Positions 17,638 through 26,742 of a stretch of DNA of 64,000 nt are shown here, one piece after another. The DNA is from Clostridium sp. CAG:571 (lineage in GTDB: Bacteria > Bacillota > Clostridia > TANB77 > CAG-508), in NCBI GenBank assembly GCA_000434015.1, contig HF999523.1, positions 169,400-233,399 of the forward strand, given 5' to 3'. A model generated the notes under the pieces. It made no database searches. It was given only the letters and a program-made list of their open reading frames with translations, and was not told the DNA's origin. How positions within the stretch are numbered: the first letter of the stretch is position 1; each line of letters opens with the position of its first letter. A program made the position numbers and the translations under genes.

Positions 17638-18486
17638 ATGATCGTAGATAAAATTAAAAAAATTAATAAAGAAGAAGAATCAAAAAAGAAAAATATAAAA
17701 GCATCAGATATGTTAATAGGAAAATGGATGAAATGTGATGCTTGTAAAGAAATTTTATATAAAGAAGAAGTACATAAAAACTACAGTGTGTGTCCTAATT
17801 GTGGAAAACATTTTAGATTATCTGCAAGACGTAGGGTTAGTCAAATAATTGACGAAGGAACATTTGTGGAAACAAATAAAGACATGGAACTTAAAAATCC
17901 ACTAAACTTTGAAGGATATACGAAAAAAGTAGAAATGCTTCAAGAAAAAACAAATATAAAAGAAGCTGTAACAACAGGTTTTGGAGAAATAAATGGCGAA
18001 AAAGTAGTTATTGCTGTTATGGATGGTAACTTTATGATGGGAAGCATGGGAAGTGTAGTAGGTGAGAAAATAACTATGGCAATAGAAGATGCAATAAAAA
18101 ATAAATTACCACTTATAATGTTTTGTGTTTCTGGAGGTGCAAGAATGCAAGAGGGAATAATTTCTTTAATGCAAATGGCAAAGACTTCTGCAGCGCTTGC
18201 AAAACTTGATGAAGCAGGACTTTTATACATATCTGTTTTAACAGATCCAACAACAGGTGGAGTTACAGCAAGTTTTGCATCGCTAGGGGACATTATTTTA
18301 GCAGAGCCAAATGCATTAATTGGATTTGCCGGACCAAGAGTGATAGAACAAACAATAAAACAAAAATTACCAGAAGGTTTTCAAAGATCAGAATTTTTGC
18401 TAGAGCATGGCTTTATAGATAAGATCGTGGAAAGAAAAAATATGAAAGAAACATTATATAAAATTTTAAAATTACATAAGTCATAA
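17638..18486 (+). CDS. accD: Acetyl-CoA carboxylase carboxyltransferase, beta subunit
   Basis: The 282-residue subunit carries the N-terminal zinc ribbon (CDAC then CPNC, spaced about 18 residues) and the crotonase-fold carboxyltransferase domain with VSGGARMQEG and DPTTGGVTASFASLGD. With AccA it transfers CO2 from biotin to acetyl-CoA. A frame-compatible ATG at 17593 lacks a ribosome-binding site, whereas AAAGGTGAG precedes ATG 17638. The 190-base gap after accC is AT-rich with no clear structure. Confidence 0.94.
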   Translation: MIVDKIKKINKEEESKKKNIKASDMLIGKWMKCDACKEILYKEEVHKNYSVCPNCGKHFRLSARRRVSQIIDEGTFVETNKDMELKNPLNFEGYTKKVEMLQEKTNIKEAVTTGFGEINGEKVVIAVMDGNFMMGSMGSVVGEKITMAIEDAIKNKLPLIMFCVSGGARMQEGIISLMQMAKTSAALAKLDEAGLLYISVLTDPTTGGVTASFASLGDIILAEPNALIGFAGPRVIEQTIKQKLPEGFQRSEFLLEHGFIDKIVERKNMKETLYKILKLHKS

Positions 18487-18589
18487 GTATTAGTTTTATA
18501 TAATTGCATTTAGTGCTAATACATAAATATTAAAATATTTATTATAATTTTAACATATAATTTGTAATTAGCAAAAGGGAGGAAAAAAG

Positions 18590-19387
18590 ATGAACTCAAA
18601 AAAGCTTACTGCTTGGGATAGAGTTTTACTTGCAAGAAAGGCAGACAGACCAAAGTCGTTAGACTATATAAATTTAATTTGTGATGAATTTATAGAGTTT
18701 CACGGAGATAGACTATTCTCAGATGATAAATCAATTGTAACAGGAATAGGAAGAATAGATAATTATATAATTACAATTATTGGTCAGCAAAAAGGTAAAA
18801 CAACTAAAGAAAATATGAAAAGAAATTTTGGAATGACAAATCCAGAAGGGTATAGAAAAGCATTAAGAATGATGAAACAAGCAGAAAAATTTAATAGACC
18901 AATTATAACATTTGTTGATACACCAGGAGCGTATCCAGGACTTGGAGCGGAAGAAAGAGGACAAGGAGAAGCTATCGCAAGAAATTTATTAGAAATGTCT
19001 AGATTAAAAACACCTATTATATCAATAGTTATAGGAGAAGGGTCAAGTGGTGGTGCATTAGGAATATGCGTAGCAGATAAAATTGTTATGCTAGAAAATG
19101 CAGTATATTCTGTGTTATCACCAGAAGGATTCGCAAGCATTTTATATAAAGATGCAAGTAAGCATAAAGAGGCAGCAGAACATATGAAAATAACAGCAAA
19201 TGATTTAATGGAGTTAAATGTTATTGATGAAATAATACAAGAGCCAGAAGGCGGAGCTGGGGAAAATATAGAAAAAGTAGCTTCAGAAATTAAAAAATAT
19301 ATATTAAATAGTTTAAAAGAATTAGAAAAAATTGATAAAAAAGATTTAGTAAATAGTAGATATGAAAAATATAGAAGAATAAAATAA
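18590..19387 (+). CDS. accA: Acetyl-CoA carboxylase carboxyltransferase, alpha subunit
   Basis: This 265-residue subunit partners AccD. DRPKSLDYINLICDEFIEFHGDR, then DTPGAYPGLGAEERGQGEAIA and IGEGSSGGALGI, which forms the oxyanion region, are hallmark segments. It starts at ATG 18590 after GGGAGG and ends the fab/acc cluster before a terminator. Slightly shorter than E. coli AccA at the N-terminus, as usual in Firmicutes. Confidence 0.95.
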   Translation: MNSKKLTAWDRVLLARKADRPKSLDYINLICDEFIEFHGDRLFSDDKSIVTGIGRIDNYIITIIGQQKGKTTKENMKRNFGMTNPEGYRKALRMMKQAEKFNRPIITFVDTPGAYPGLGAEERGQGEAIARNLLEMSRLKTPIISIVIGEGSSGGALGICVADKIVMLENAVYSVLSPEGFASILYKDASKHKEAAEHMKITANDLMELNVIDEIIQEPEGGAGENIEKVASEIKKYILNSLKELEKIDKKDLVNSRYEKYRRIK

Positions 19388-19395
19388 AAAATATG

Positions 19396-19430
19396 AAAGG
19401 TAATTATAAAAAGTAATTACCTTTTATATT
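19396..19430 (+). terminator. Terminator of the fab/acc cluster
   Basis: AAAGGTAATTA pairs with TAATTACCTTT around a seven-base loop, followed by a T-rich tail. Confidence 0.8.
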
Positions 19431-19588
19431 TTTATAGATCTTTAATATATGCCTTTTTTTAAAAATTTGAAAAAAGTTTTTAAATATTATATACAATTTT
19501 ACTTTTTTTGCCAGATTACTAGACATTTTAGTGTTTTTAGCTTACAATATAAGCTGTACAAACGAAAAAAGAAAGGAAATGAAAAAAT

Positions 19589-20119
19589 ATGAATATTTGG
19601 CATGATATTTCAGAATCAAGAGTTAAAAAAGACGATTTTGTCGCAGTAATAGAAATACCAAAAGGTTGCGGAGATAAATATGAACTAGACAAAGAAACAG
19701 GAATGCTTAGATTAGACAGAGTTTTATATACAGCAACACATTATCCAGCAAATTATGGATTTATTCCTAGAACATATGCAGGTGATAAAGATCCTTTAGA
19801 TGTTTTAGTAATATGCCAAGAGTCTGTTTATCCACTTACACTAATAGATTGTTATCCAATAGGTGTATTAAAAATGATAGATAGTAATGAACAAGATGAA
19901 AAAATTATTGCAATAGCAAAACATGATCCATATTTAAATTGTTATAAAGACATTTCAGAATTGCCAAAACAAATATCAGATGAACTAATGCACTTTTTCG
20001 AGGTATATAAACAATTAGAAGGTAAAAAGACAACTGTAGATAAAATGTATGGAAGAGAAGAAGCAGAAAAAATAATAGAAGAATCAATAAAAAATTATAA
20101 AGAAAAATTTAATAAATAA
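19589..20119 (+). CDS. ppa: Inorganic pyrophosphatase, family I
   Basis: The 176-residue soluble enzyme hydrolyses pyrophosphate. The metal-binding signature DKDPLDVLVI near residue 65, preceded by YPANYGFIPRTYAG, is intact, and FVAVIEIPKG with the Lys/Glu pair is at the N-terminus. Start at ATG 19589 after GAAAGGAAA. It is followed 11 bases later by a membrane TPR protein. Confidence 0.95.
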   Translation: MNIWHDISESRVKKDDFVAVIEIPKGCGDKYELDKETGMLRLDRVLYTATHYPANYGFIPRTYAGDKDPLDVLVICQESVYPLTLIDCYPIGVLKMIDSNEQDEKIIAIAKHDPYLNCYKDISELPKQISDELMHFFEVYKQLEGKKTTVDKMYGREEAEKIIEESIKNYKEKFNK

Positions 20120-20130
20120 AGAGGATGTAT

Positions 20131-21346
20131 ATGATAATTGAAAAAATAATATTCAATTTATTAGCTTTTGCTTTGTTTATCATTATATTTTTTAAAATGA
20201 TAAAAAGAAATGATACTACATATTTAGATATATTAATATTACAATTTATAGGAATAGCAATAAATTTTATAGAATTAGTTACAACTGTTAAACTTCCTAT
20301 AATAGTAAAAATAATATTATATATTCTTTGTATAGTTATACCTGGAATAATTGTTTTTTTGGAAAAGAAAAATATAATATTTCCAGAACTGCTAAATGTA
20401 GCAATAGCAAAGTTTTATATAGCAAAAAATAATCCAGACGAAGCTAAAAGATACATGTTAAGCTTAATAAATAAATATCCAGAAAGTTACTTTGCTCATA
20501 AAATTTTAGCACAAATTTATGAAAAAGAAGGAAAACATACTAATGCAATGGATGAATATGTAAGAGCAATAGAAATAAATACAAAAGACTATAATTCATA
20601 TTATAAAATATCAGTTATACTACAAGAATTAAATAATAATGAAGCAGCAATTAATATGCTTAATGACTTATTAAGAAAGAAACCAGATTATTTAGAAGCA
20701 ACAATGTTATTAGGAGACATTCTATATAATGAAGAAAGATTTAAAGAAGCAACAACAGTTTATACAGAAGCTTTAAAATATAATCCAGAAAATTACGACA
20801 TTTATTATAATTTAGGGATGGTATATACAAGATTAAACGATTTCAAAAAAGCAAAAGAATATTATGAAACTGCAGCACAAATAAATAGTATGTTATATAA
20901 TGCTAAGTTTAACTTAGGACAAATTGCAATGCTATATGGAGATTTACGGAGAAGCAGAAAAGTTTTTTATGGAATGTTTAGAAAAAGAAGATATAGAAGC
21001 AGGTTCTTATTATTATTTAGCACAAATAAATATGCTAAAGGGTGAGAAACAAAAAGCAATTAATTATTTAAATGTAGCAATAGAATTAGATAGTAGTATT
21101 TATAAAGAAATTGAAACTCAATCAATTTTTTTACCAATAATAAAAAGTATAAAAGCTCCAAATTTGAACAATACCTTAAAAATACCAATTAGTAAGTTAA
21201 CTAAAAAGGAAAAGCAAACTAAAAAACATTTAAAAGATACATATTATTTAGTAAATAAATTAAATAATAATGATATAAAAATGATAAGAAATATAAAAAA
21301 TAATAGTAAAGACAAAAACAATGTAAGAGAAAGAGACGAAAAATAA
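20131..21346 (+). CDS. Membrane-anchored TPR protein, needs +1 recoding at CGG 20947
   Basis: Two to three N-terminal hydrophobic segments (LLAFALFIIIFFKMI; IILYILCIVIPGIIVF) anchor a run of tetratricopeptide repeats from about residue 85 to 330, with the usual 34-residue spacing and motifs such as YNLGMVYTRLNDFKKAKEYYE. In zero frame the protein changes character after codon 272 and ends at 21045. Skipping the C at 20947 joins YGDL to GEAEKFFMECLEKED and continues the repeat to TAA 21346, giving 404 residues. Gly replaces Arg exactly at a TPR turn. ATG 20131 is preferred to 20125, which abuts its GAGG site. Role unknown, probably scaffolding. Confidence 0.8.
20947..20949 (+). other. CGG +1 recoding site 1 (TPR gene, TTA-C-GGA)
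   Basis: Codon 273 in zero frame is CGG. Reading GGA one base later restores the repeat. Confidence 0.8.
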
Positions 21347-21412
21347 AGTGATATTTTAAAAATGAAAAGAATATATTCATATTAAGTTTAATATGAAAGG
21401 AATGTTTTAAAA

Positions 21413-22285
21413 TTGAGAAAAAATGTGTCTATTATAGGTGGAGATTTAAGAATTGTTTATTTAGCGAGAATGCTTTCGGAAGATGGATATAATGTATATA
21501 CATATGGACTAGAAAAGCAAGAAATATTAAAAAATGTAGAGAATGTTTTTATGTGTACAGATGAAAAAGAATGTACAAATAAGAGTAATGTGATAATTAG
21601 TTCTGTTCCTATTTGTGAAGATAAAGAAAATATTAAAGCACCATATAGTAAAAAAAGTATAAAAATAAAAGATATTGAAAAATTATTAACTAACAAAACT
21701 TTTTTTGCAGGGAGTATACCAAAAAATTTTGGTATGACAGATAAATCAAATATTATAGATATAATGAAATGTGAAGAACTTGCTGTTTTAAATAGTATTT
21801 CTACAGCAGAAGGTGCAATTCAAATAGCAATGGAAGAAACAAATCATACTTTACATGATAGTAATATTTTAATATTAGGATTTGGAAGAATAGGAAAGGT
21901 TCTTGCAAAAATGTTAAATGCAATTGGAGCAAATGTATATTGTGAAGCTAGAAAAAACGAAGATTTAGCATGGATAAAAACATATGGGTATAATGTAGTA
22001 AAGCTTTCAAATTTGAATGAAAATTTAAAAAATAAAGACATTATAATAAATACGATACCAAGTATTATATTAAATGAAGAAAAATTAAAATTGTTAGATA
22101 AAAATAGTCTGGTAATAGATTTAGCGTCTAAACCAGGAGGGGTAGACTACGAAAAAGTATCTAATATTGGAGTAAAAGTAATATGGGCTTTGGCACTTCC
22201 AGGAAAAGTGGCGCCATATAGTGCAGCAAAAGCTATTAAACAAACAATATATAATGAAATAACAGAAAGAAATATCTTTTGCTAG
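21413..22285 (+). CDS. dpaA: Dipicolinate synthase subunit A
   Basis: This 290-residue protein matches DpaA (SpoVFA), which with DpaB oxidises dihydrodipicolinate to dipicolinic acid for the spore core. There are two Rossmann-like segments: SIIGGDLRIVYLARML at the N-terminus and ILILGFGRIGKVLAKML near residue 150, plus the AEGAIQIAMEET linker segment and WALALPGKVAPYSAAK near the end. A dpaB gene does not follow here. The start is TTG 21413, about eleven bases after AAAGGA. It indicates that the organism sporulates. Confidence 0.9.
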   Translation: MRKNVSIIGGDLRIVYLARMLSEDGYNVYTYGLEKQEILKNVENVFMCTDEKECTNKSNVIISSVPICEDKENIKAPYSKKSIKIKDIEKLLTNKTFFAGSIPKNFGMTDKSNIIDIMKCEELAVLNSISTAEGAIQIAMEETNHTLHDSNILILGFGRIGKVLAKMLNAIGANVYCEARKNEDLAWIKTYGYNVVKLSNLNENLKNKDIIINTIPSIILNEEKLKLLDKNSLVIDLASKPGGVDYEKVSNIGVKVIWALALPGKVAPYSAAKAIKQTIYNEITERNIFC

Positions 22286-22317
22286 AAATAAATATTAAGA
22301 AAAGAGGTTTTTATAAA

Positions 22318-23100
22318 ATGAATGTAATACAAGCATTAATATTAGGAATAGTACAAGGGCTTACAGAATTATTACCAATATCAAGTTCAGCCCACTTGGC
22401 AATAATACCATGGATTTTTAACTGGAATATACCAGATTCTTTTGATGTAGCACTACATTTCGGAACATTGTTAGCAATAGGAATATTCTTCTTTAAAGAT
22501 TGGATTGAGTTAATAAAAGGTGGATATAAAAAGTTAGTAAAAAAAGAAAATTCTACAGAAGGAAGAATGTTTTGGTATATAGTTTTAGCAACTATACCAG
22601 GTGGATTAATAGGATTTTTATTAGATCACTTTGTAGGAGATAAATTAACTACTCCTTTAATAATAGCAATAGCACTAATTGTAATGGGTATTATATTATA
22701 CTTTGTAGATAAAAATGCAAAATCAACAACAGATTATGAACATATGACATTAAAACAAACATTTTTAATAGGCTTAGCACAGAGTTTAGCTTTTGTTCCA
22801 GGAGTATCTAGATCTGGAGTAACTATGACAACAGCAAGATTATTGAAAGTAGATAGAGAATCAGCAGCAAAATACTCATTTATGCTATCAGCACCAATTG
22901 TTTTAGCTGCAACAATATTTAAAATAAAAGATTTTGTATTTAATGTACCATTTTTTGTTGGAGTAATTTCTAGTTTCATTGTAGGAATTTTAGTTATAAA
23001 ATTTTTACTAAAATATTTACAAAAAGGAAGTTTTAAAGGATTTGCAATATATAGAGTAATAGCGGGATTGGTTATTATAGCTTTAACTTTCACAAAATAA
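22318..23100 (+). CDS. uppP: Undecaprenyl-diphosphatase
   Basis: This 260-residue BacA-type integral membrane enzyme recycles undecaprenyl diphosphate for cell-wall synthesis. Signature motifs are GIVQGLTELLPISSSAHL near the N-terminus and AFVPGVSRSGVTMTTARLL near 160, with about seven hydrophobic helices. ATG 22318, after AGAGGT, is preferred to an upstream frame extension that overlaps dpaA. A small membrane protein follows 12 bases later. Confidence 0.95.
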   Translation: MNVIQALILGIVQGLTELLPISSSAHLAIIPWIFNWNIPDSFDVALHFGTLLAIGIFFFKDWIELIKGGYKKLVKKENSTEGRMFWYIVLATIPGGLIGFLLDHFVGDKLTTPLIIAIALIVMGIILYFVDKNAKSTTDYEHMTLKQTFLIGLAQSLAFVPGVSRSGVTMTTARLLKVDRESAAKYSFMLSAPIVLAATIFKIKDFVFNVPFFVGVISSFIVGILVIKFLLKYLQKGSFKGFAIYRVIAGLVIIALTFTK

Positions 23101-23112
23101 GGAGGAAAGGTT

Positions 23113-23274
23113 ATGTTTAAAAAGGAAAACTTAATAAAATTATATATTGCATTAGTTATATTACTTGTATTAGGCGCAATTGTTGTTGCACTAGTTTTAG
23201 ATCCTAAAGCAGGATTTATAAATAAAAATCAAAATAATAACAATATTTTGTATTCAAATAATGCTAATTTATAA
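23113..23274 (+). CDS. Small single-span membrane protein, 53 residues
   Basis: The peptide has one clear transmembrane segment (IALVILLVLGAIVVALVL) after a short basic N-terminus and an asparagine-rich tail. AAGGAGG lies in the 12-base gap after uppP, which supports real, coupled translation. No family recognised; it may assist or be bound with UppP. Confidence 0.65.
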   Translation: MFKKENLIKLYIALVILLVLGAIVVALVLDPKAGFINKNQNNNNILYSNNANL

Positions 23275-23285
23275 GCTAAAATAAT

Positions 23286-23336
23286 AAAAAGATTACCTAT
23301 GGATTTTATATATAATTAGGTAATCTTTTTTGTAAA
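23286..23336 (+). terminator. Terminator after the uppP unit
   Basis: AAAAGATTACCT pairs with AGGTAATCTTTT around an AT loop, followed by T residues. Confidence 0.85.
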
Positions 23337-23465
23337 GAATAATTATAAGTTATATAAATAAGAAAAAATTTTTATAAAGCAAAATTATTAAGAAAAACAG
23401 TTTGTTTTTTAGTTTAAAATATTAAATAAAAAATTTCAAAAGAAAAATATAAATGGAGGAAAAAA

Positions 23466-24386
23466 ATGAATATAGGAATAGATTTAGGTGGAAGTCATAT
23501 AGGTGTAGGACTAGTTGATTTAAATGGAAAAATAGTTGCTAAAAAAGATACTGATATACATATGAAAGATGCTATAAATATAGAGAATTTTATAATAAAG
23601 ACTATAGTTTCAGACATAAAAGAATTGTTAGAATTTAATAAAAATACATTAAAAGATATAAATGTGATAGGAATAGGAACACCAGGAGAACCTGAAAATG
23701 GTATTATAAAAAGAATTGTTAATTTAGGAATTAAAGATTTTCCGATTGTTCAAAAATTACAAAAAGAATTAAATTATAACAATATAATTATAAAAAATGA
23801 TGGAAAATGTGCAGCTATAGCAGAAAAAAAGTATGGTAGTATGAAAGAGTTTGATGATTGTGTATTTTTATGTTTAGGAACAGGAATAGGAGGTGCAGCA
23901 TTTCTTGATAGTAAATTATTAAAACCTAAAAAACACTCAGGATTTGAAATTGGGCATATGATTATAGAAAAAGATGGTAAATTGTGCAAATGTGGAAATA
24001 GAGGATGTTTTGAAACATATTGTTCTATGAAGAGATTAAAAGAAAAAATAAATAGAGAAATTAATAAAGAACATATGGAATCCAGAGATTTATTAATATT
24101 TTTAAAAGAAAATTCTGAAAATGAAAAAATAAAAGAAATAATAAAAGAATATATAGAAAACCTGAATATAGGATTATCAAATATTATTAATTTATTAGAA
24201 CCACAATGTATAACTTTAGGTGGAGGATTTGTTCATTTTAAAGATATATTATGGAATGACTTAGAACTAGAATTTAAAAAAGCTAAATATTTGTTTAATA
24301 AAGAAGATATACCAGTAATAAAATTAGCAAAACTTGGAAATGATGCTGGAATAATTGGGGCGAGCATTGACATAAATAAAAAATAA
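23466..24386 (+). CDS. ROK-family sugar kinase, glucokinase-like
   Basis: A 306-residue ROK protein. The phosphate-binding N-terminus is GIDLGGSHIGVGLVD, the catalytic Asp is in IIKNDGKCAAIAE near residue 117, FLCLGTGIGGA is the ATP-site loop, and the zinc motif CKCGNRGCFE near 175 matches ROK kinases. Glucose or N-acetyl sugar specificity cannot be decided from sequence. GGAGG precedes the ATG. It is a single-gene unit. Confidence 0.88.
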   Translation: MNIGIDLGGSHIGVGLVDLNGKIVAKKDTDIHMKDAINIENFIIKTIVSDIKELLEFNKNTLKDINVIGIGTPGEPENGIIKRIVNLGIKDFPIVQKLQKELNYNNIIIKNDGKCAAIAEKKYGSMKEFDDCVFLCLGTGIGGAAFLDSKLLKPKKHSGFEIGHMIIEKDGKLCKCGNRGCFETYCSMKRLKEKINREINKEHMESRDLLIFLKENSENEKIKEIIKEYIENLNIGLSNIINLLEPQCITLGGGFVHFKDILWNDLELEFKKAKYLFNKEDIPVIKLAKLGNDAGIIGASIDINKK

Positions 24387-24725
24387 TTGTATAATAGAAC
24401 CATTGATTACCAATAATGGTAAAGAAGAGATTTGAATTTATATATTTCTATTTATTAAAAGGTGTGTAATATTAAATAGAATAATATTGTAAAAAGAGAG
24501 TTCGGGGATATTTATATAATTTGAAAATATTAGTGAAAATAAGCTAATCTAGTTAGCATATGGTAGTGTAGCAAGCGGGATTTTTATGTGCAAGGCCATA
24601 TTCTAATTTTAGTTTGTGATGCAATAATTTTATAAAAAATAGCCAAAGAAGAGTTTATGATATAAATTTGTTTTAGAAATATATAAATTTGAACAAATTT
24701 AAAAGAGAAGGAGAAATAAACAAAT
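24387..24725 (+). other. Non-coding leader upstream of rnj, partly structured
   Basis: About 340 bases without a plausible gene. An ACCATT/AATGGT hairpin follows the ROK gene. The middle is GC-richer than its surroundings and holds a CATATGG / CCATATT stem at about 24557-24604 enclosing AGCAAGCGGG. A TGATGCAATAA and AT-rich sequence follow. It could be a long 5' UTR of rnj or a small RNA; I cannot match it to a known family. Confidence 0.4.
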
Positions 24726-26588
24726 ATGACAGAAAATTTAAAAGAAAATATTAATGAGAAAGAAGGAAAAAAACAAGAAAAGAAAGGATTACCAAGAAAA
24801 GAAAGAAATTATAAAAATACTAGAATTAATAAAATAAAAAAAGAAGGAAAAGAAGGAGAAAAAGTAGCAAGAAAACCAAGAACTAAAAAAGTGAAAAACG
24901 AAATTAAATCATCAAATGATTTTGAATTCAAAAAACCAAATTTAAAAATAATCCCTTTAGGAGGGCTAGAAGAAATTGGTAAAAATATCACAGTTTTTGA
25001 ATATGATAATGAGATAGTATTAGTAGACTGTGGACTTGAATTCCCAGAAGACAATATGCTTGGTGTAGATTTAGTAATACCAGATGTAACATATTTAGAG
25101 AGAAATAAAGAAAAAATTAAAGGACTAGTAATTACACATGGTCATGAAGATCATATAGGATCTATACCATATGTATTAAAACAAGTTGATATGCCAATAT
25201 ATGCAACTAAATTAACAGTAGGATTAATAAAAAATAAATTAGAAGAACATAAATTATTAAGAAAAACAAAATTAAAAGTTGTAGAGCAAGGTGAAACAAT
25301 AGATTTTGGAAAAATAAAAGTAGAATTTATTAGAAGTTCACATAGTATTCCAGATTCAGTAATGCTTGCAATATATACACCAGTAGGAACTGTAATTCAT
25401 ACTGGAGACTTTAAAATAGATTATACACCAATAGATGACCAATTAATGGATTTAGGAAGAATTGCAGAAATTGGAAATAAAGGTGTTTTAGCACTTATGT
25501 CTGATAGTACTAATTCAGAGAGAAAAGGATATACAATGTCTGAAAGTTCTGTTGGAGAAGTATTTGATAAGCTATTTTTAAATTGTCAAAAGAGAATTGT
25601 TGTAGCAACATTTGCTTCAAATGTTCATAGAGTTCAACAAATAGTAAATTCAGCTGTTAAATATAAAAGAAAAGTAGCAGTATGTGGTAGAAGTATGATA
25701 AATATGATAGAAACAGCAAGAAGTTTAGGATATATTAAAGTCCCAGAAAATGTATTTATCGATATTGATATGATAAAAAATTATACAGATGATCAATTAG
25801 TTATATTAACTACAGGTAGTCAAGGTGAAGCAATGTCTGCTTTAACAAGAATGGCATCAGGAGAACATAGAAAAGTTGTAATTACACCAAATGACAAAAT
25901 AATAATTTCTGCAACACCGATACCAGGAAATGAAAAATTAGTTTCAAAAGTAATTGACGATTTAATGAAAATAGGTGCAGAAGTTGTATATAGCTCATTA
26001 GAAGCAATTCACGTTTCAGGACATGCTTGTCAAGAGGAACAAAAACTAATCTTTTCACTTGTAAGACCAAAATATTTTATACCTGTACATGGTGAATATA
26101 GACAACTAATAGCACATTCAGAAACAGCTAAGAAGATGGGAATTCCATCAGAAAATATATTTATGATGAAAAATGGTAGAGTTCTTGAGTTAAATGAAAA
26201 TGAAGCAAAATTAACAACATCAGTTCCATGTGGAAAAATATTAGTAGATGGTTTAGGTGTTGGTGATGTTGGAAACATAGTTCTCAGAGATAGACAGCAT
26301 TTATCACAAGATGGTTTGATAATTATTGTAATGACAATGGATTCAAGTTCAGGAGAAATTGTTTCAGGACCAGATGTTATTTCAAGAGGATTTGTATATG
26401 TAAGAGAATCTGAAAACTTAATGGATGATGTAAAAAGAGTTATTAGAGAAGAAGTAAAAAGATGTGAAGATAAAAAAATTACAGATTGGTCAACAATAAA
26501 ATCAACATTAAAAGATAATTTAAGAGATTATATTTTCCAAAAAACAAAAAGAAATCCAATGATTTTACCAATTATTATGGAAGTGTAA
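24726..26588 (+). CDS. rnj: Ribonuclease J
   Basis: This 620-residue metallo-beta-lactamase/beta-CASP ribonuclease processes and degrades RNA. After a lysine-rich, probably disordered N-terminal 75 residues come the strand LKIIPLGGLEEIGKN, the metal motif THGHEDHIGSIPYV, GDFKIDYTP, and the beta-CASP segments with GSQGEAMSALTRMASGEH and HVSGHA. The extra basic N-terminus is longer than in Bacillus RNase J1. Start at ATG 24726 after GAAGGAGA. A long structured leader precedes it, so post-transcriptional control is possible. Confidence 0.93.
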   Translation: MTENLKENINEKEGKKQEKKGLPRKERNYKNTRINKIKKEGKEGEKVARKPRTKKVKNEIKSSNDFEFKKPNLKIIPLGGLEEIGKNITVFEYDNEIVLVDCGLEFPEDNMLGVDLVIPDVTYLERNKEKIKGLVITHGHEDHIGSIPYVLKQVDMPIYATKLTVGLIKNKLEEHKLLRKTKLKVVEQGETIDFGKIKVEFIRSSHSIPDSVMLAIYTPVGTVIHTGDFKIDYTPIDDQLMDLGRIAEIGNKGVLALMSDSTNSERKGYTMSESSVGEVFDKLFLNCQKRIVVATFASNVHRVQQIVNSAVKYKRKVAVCGRSMINMIETARSLGYIKVPENVFIDIDMIKNYTDDQLVILTTGSQGEAMSALTRMASGEHRKVVITPNDKIIISATPIPGNEKLVSKVIDDLMKIGAEVVYSSLEAIHVSGHACQEEQKLIFSLVRPKYFIPVHGEYRQLIAHSETAKKMGIPSENIFMMKNGRVLELNENEAKLTTSVPCGKILVDGLGVGDVGNIVLRDRQHLSQDGLIIIVMTMDSSSGEIVSGPDVISRGFVYVRESENLMDDVKRVIREEVKRCEDKKITDWSTIKSTLKDNLRDYIFQKTKRNPMILPIIMEV

Positions 26589-26742
26589 TAAAAATTGAAA
26601 ATATAAAATTAAACTACAAGGTAAAACTTAATTTTATAGATAAAACTAAAATTTCTTAAGATAAAAATAGATTAAGAAAAAATATGAATGAATATATCAA
26701 AATTAATAATCAATAATTTATTAAAGATAGGAGAGATAATAT

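Noticed and set aside
24480..24640. 6S RNA in the rnj leader
   Set aside because: The long closing stem and central bubble expected for 6S RNA could not be drawn from the sequence.
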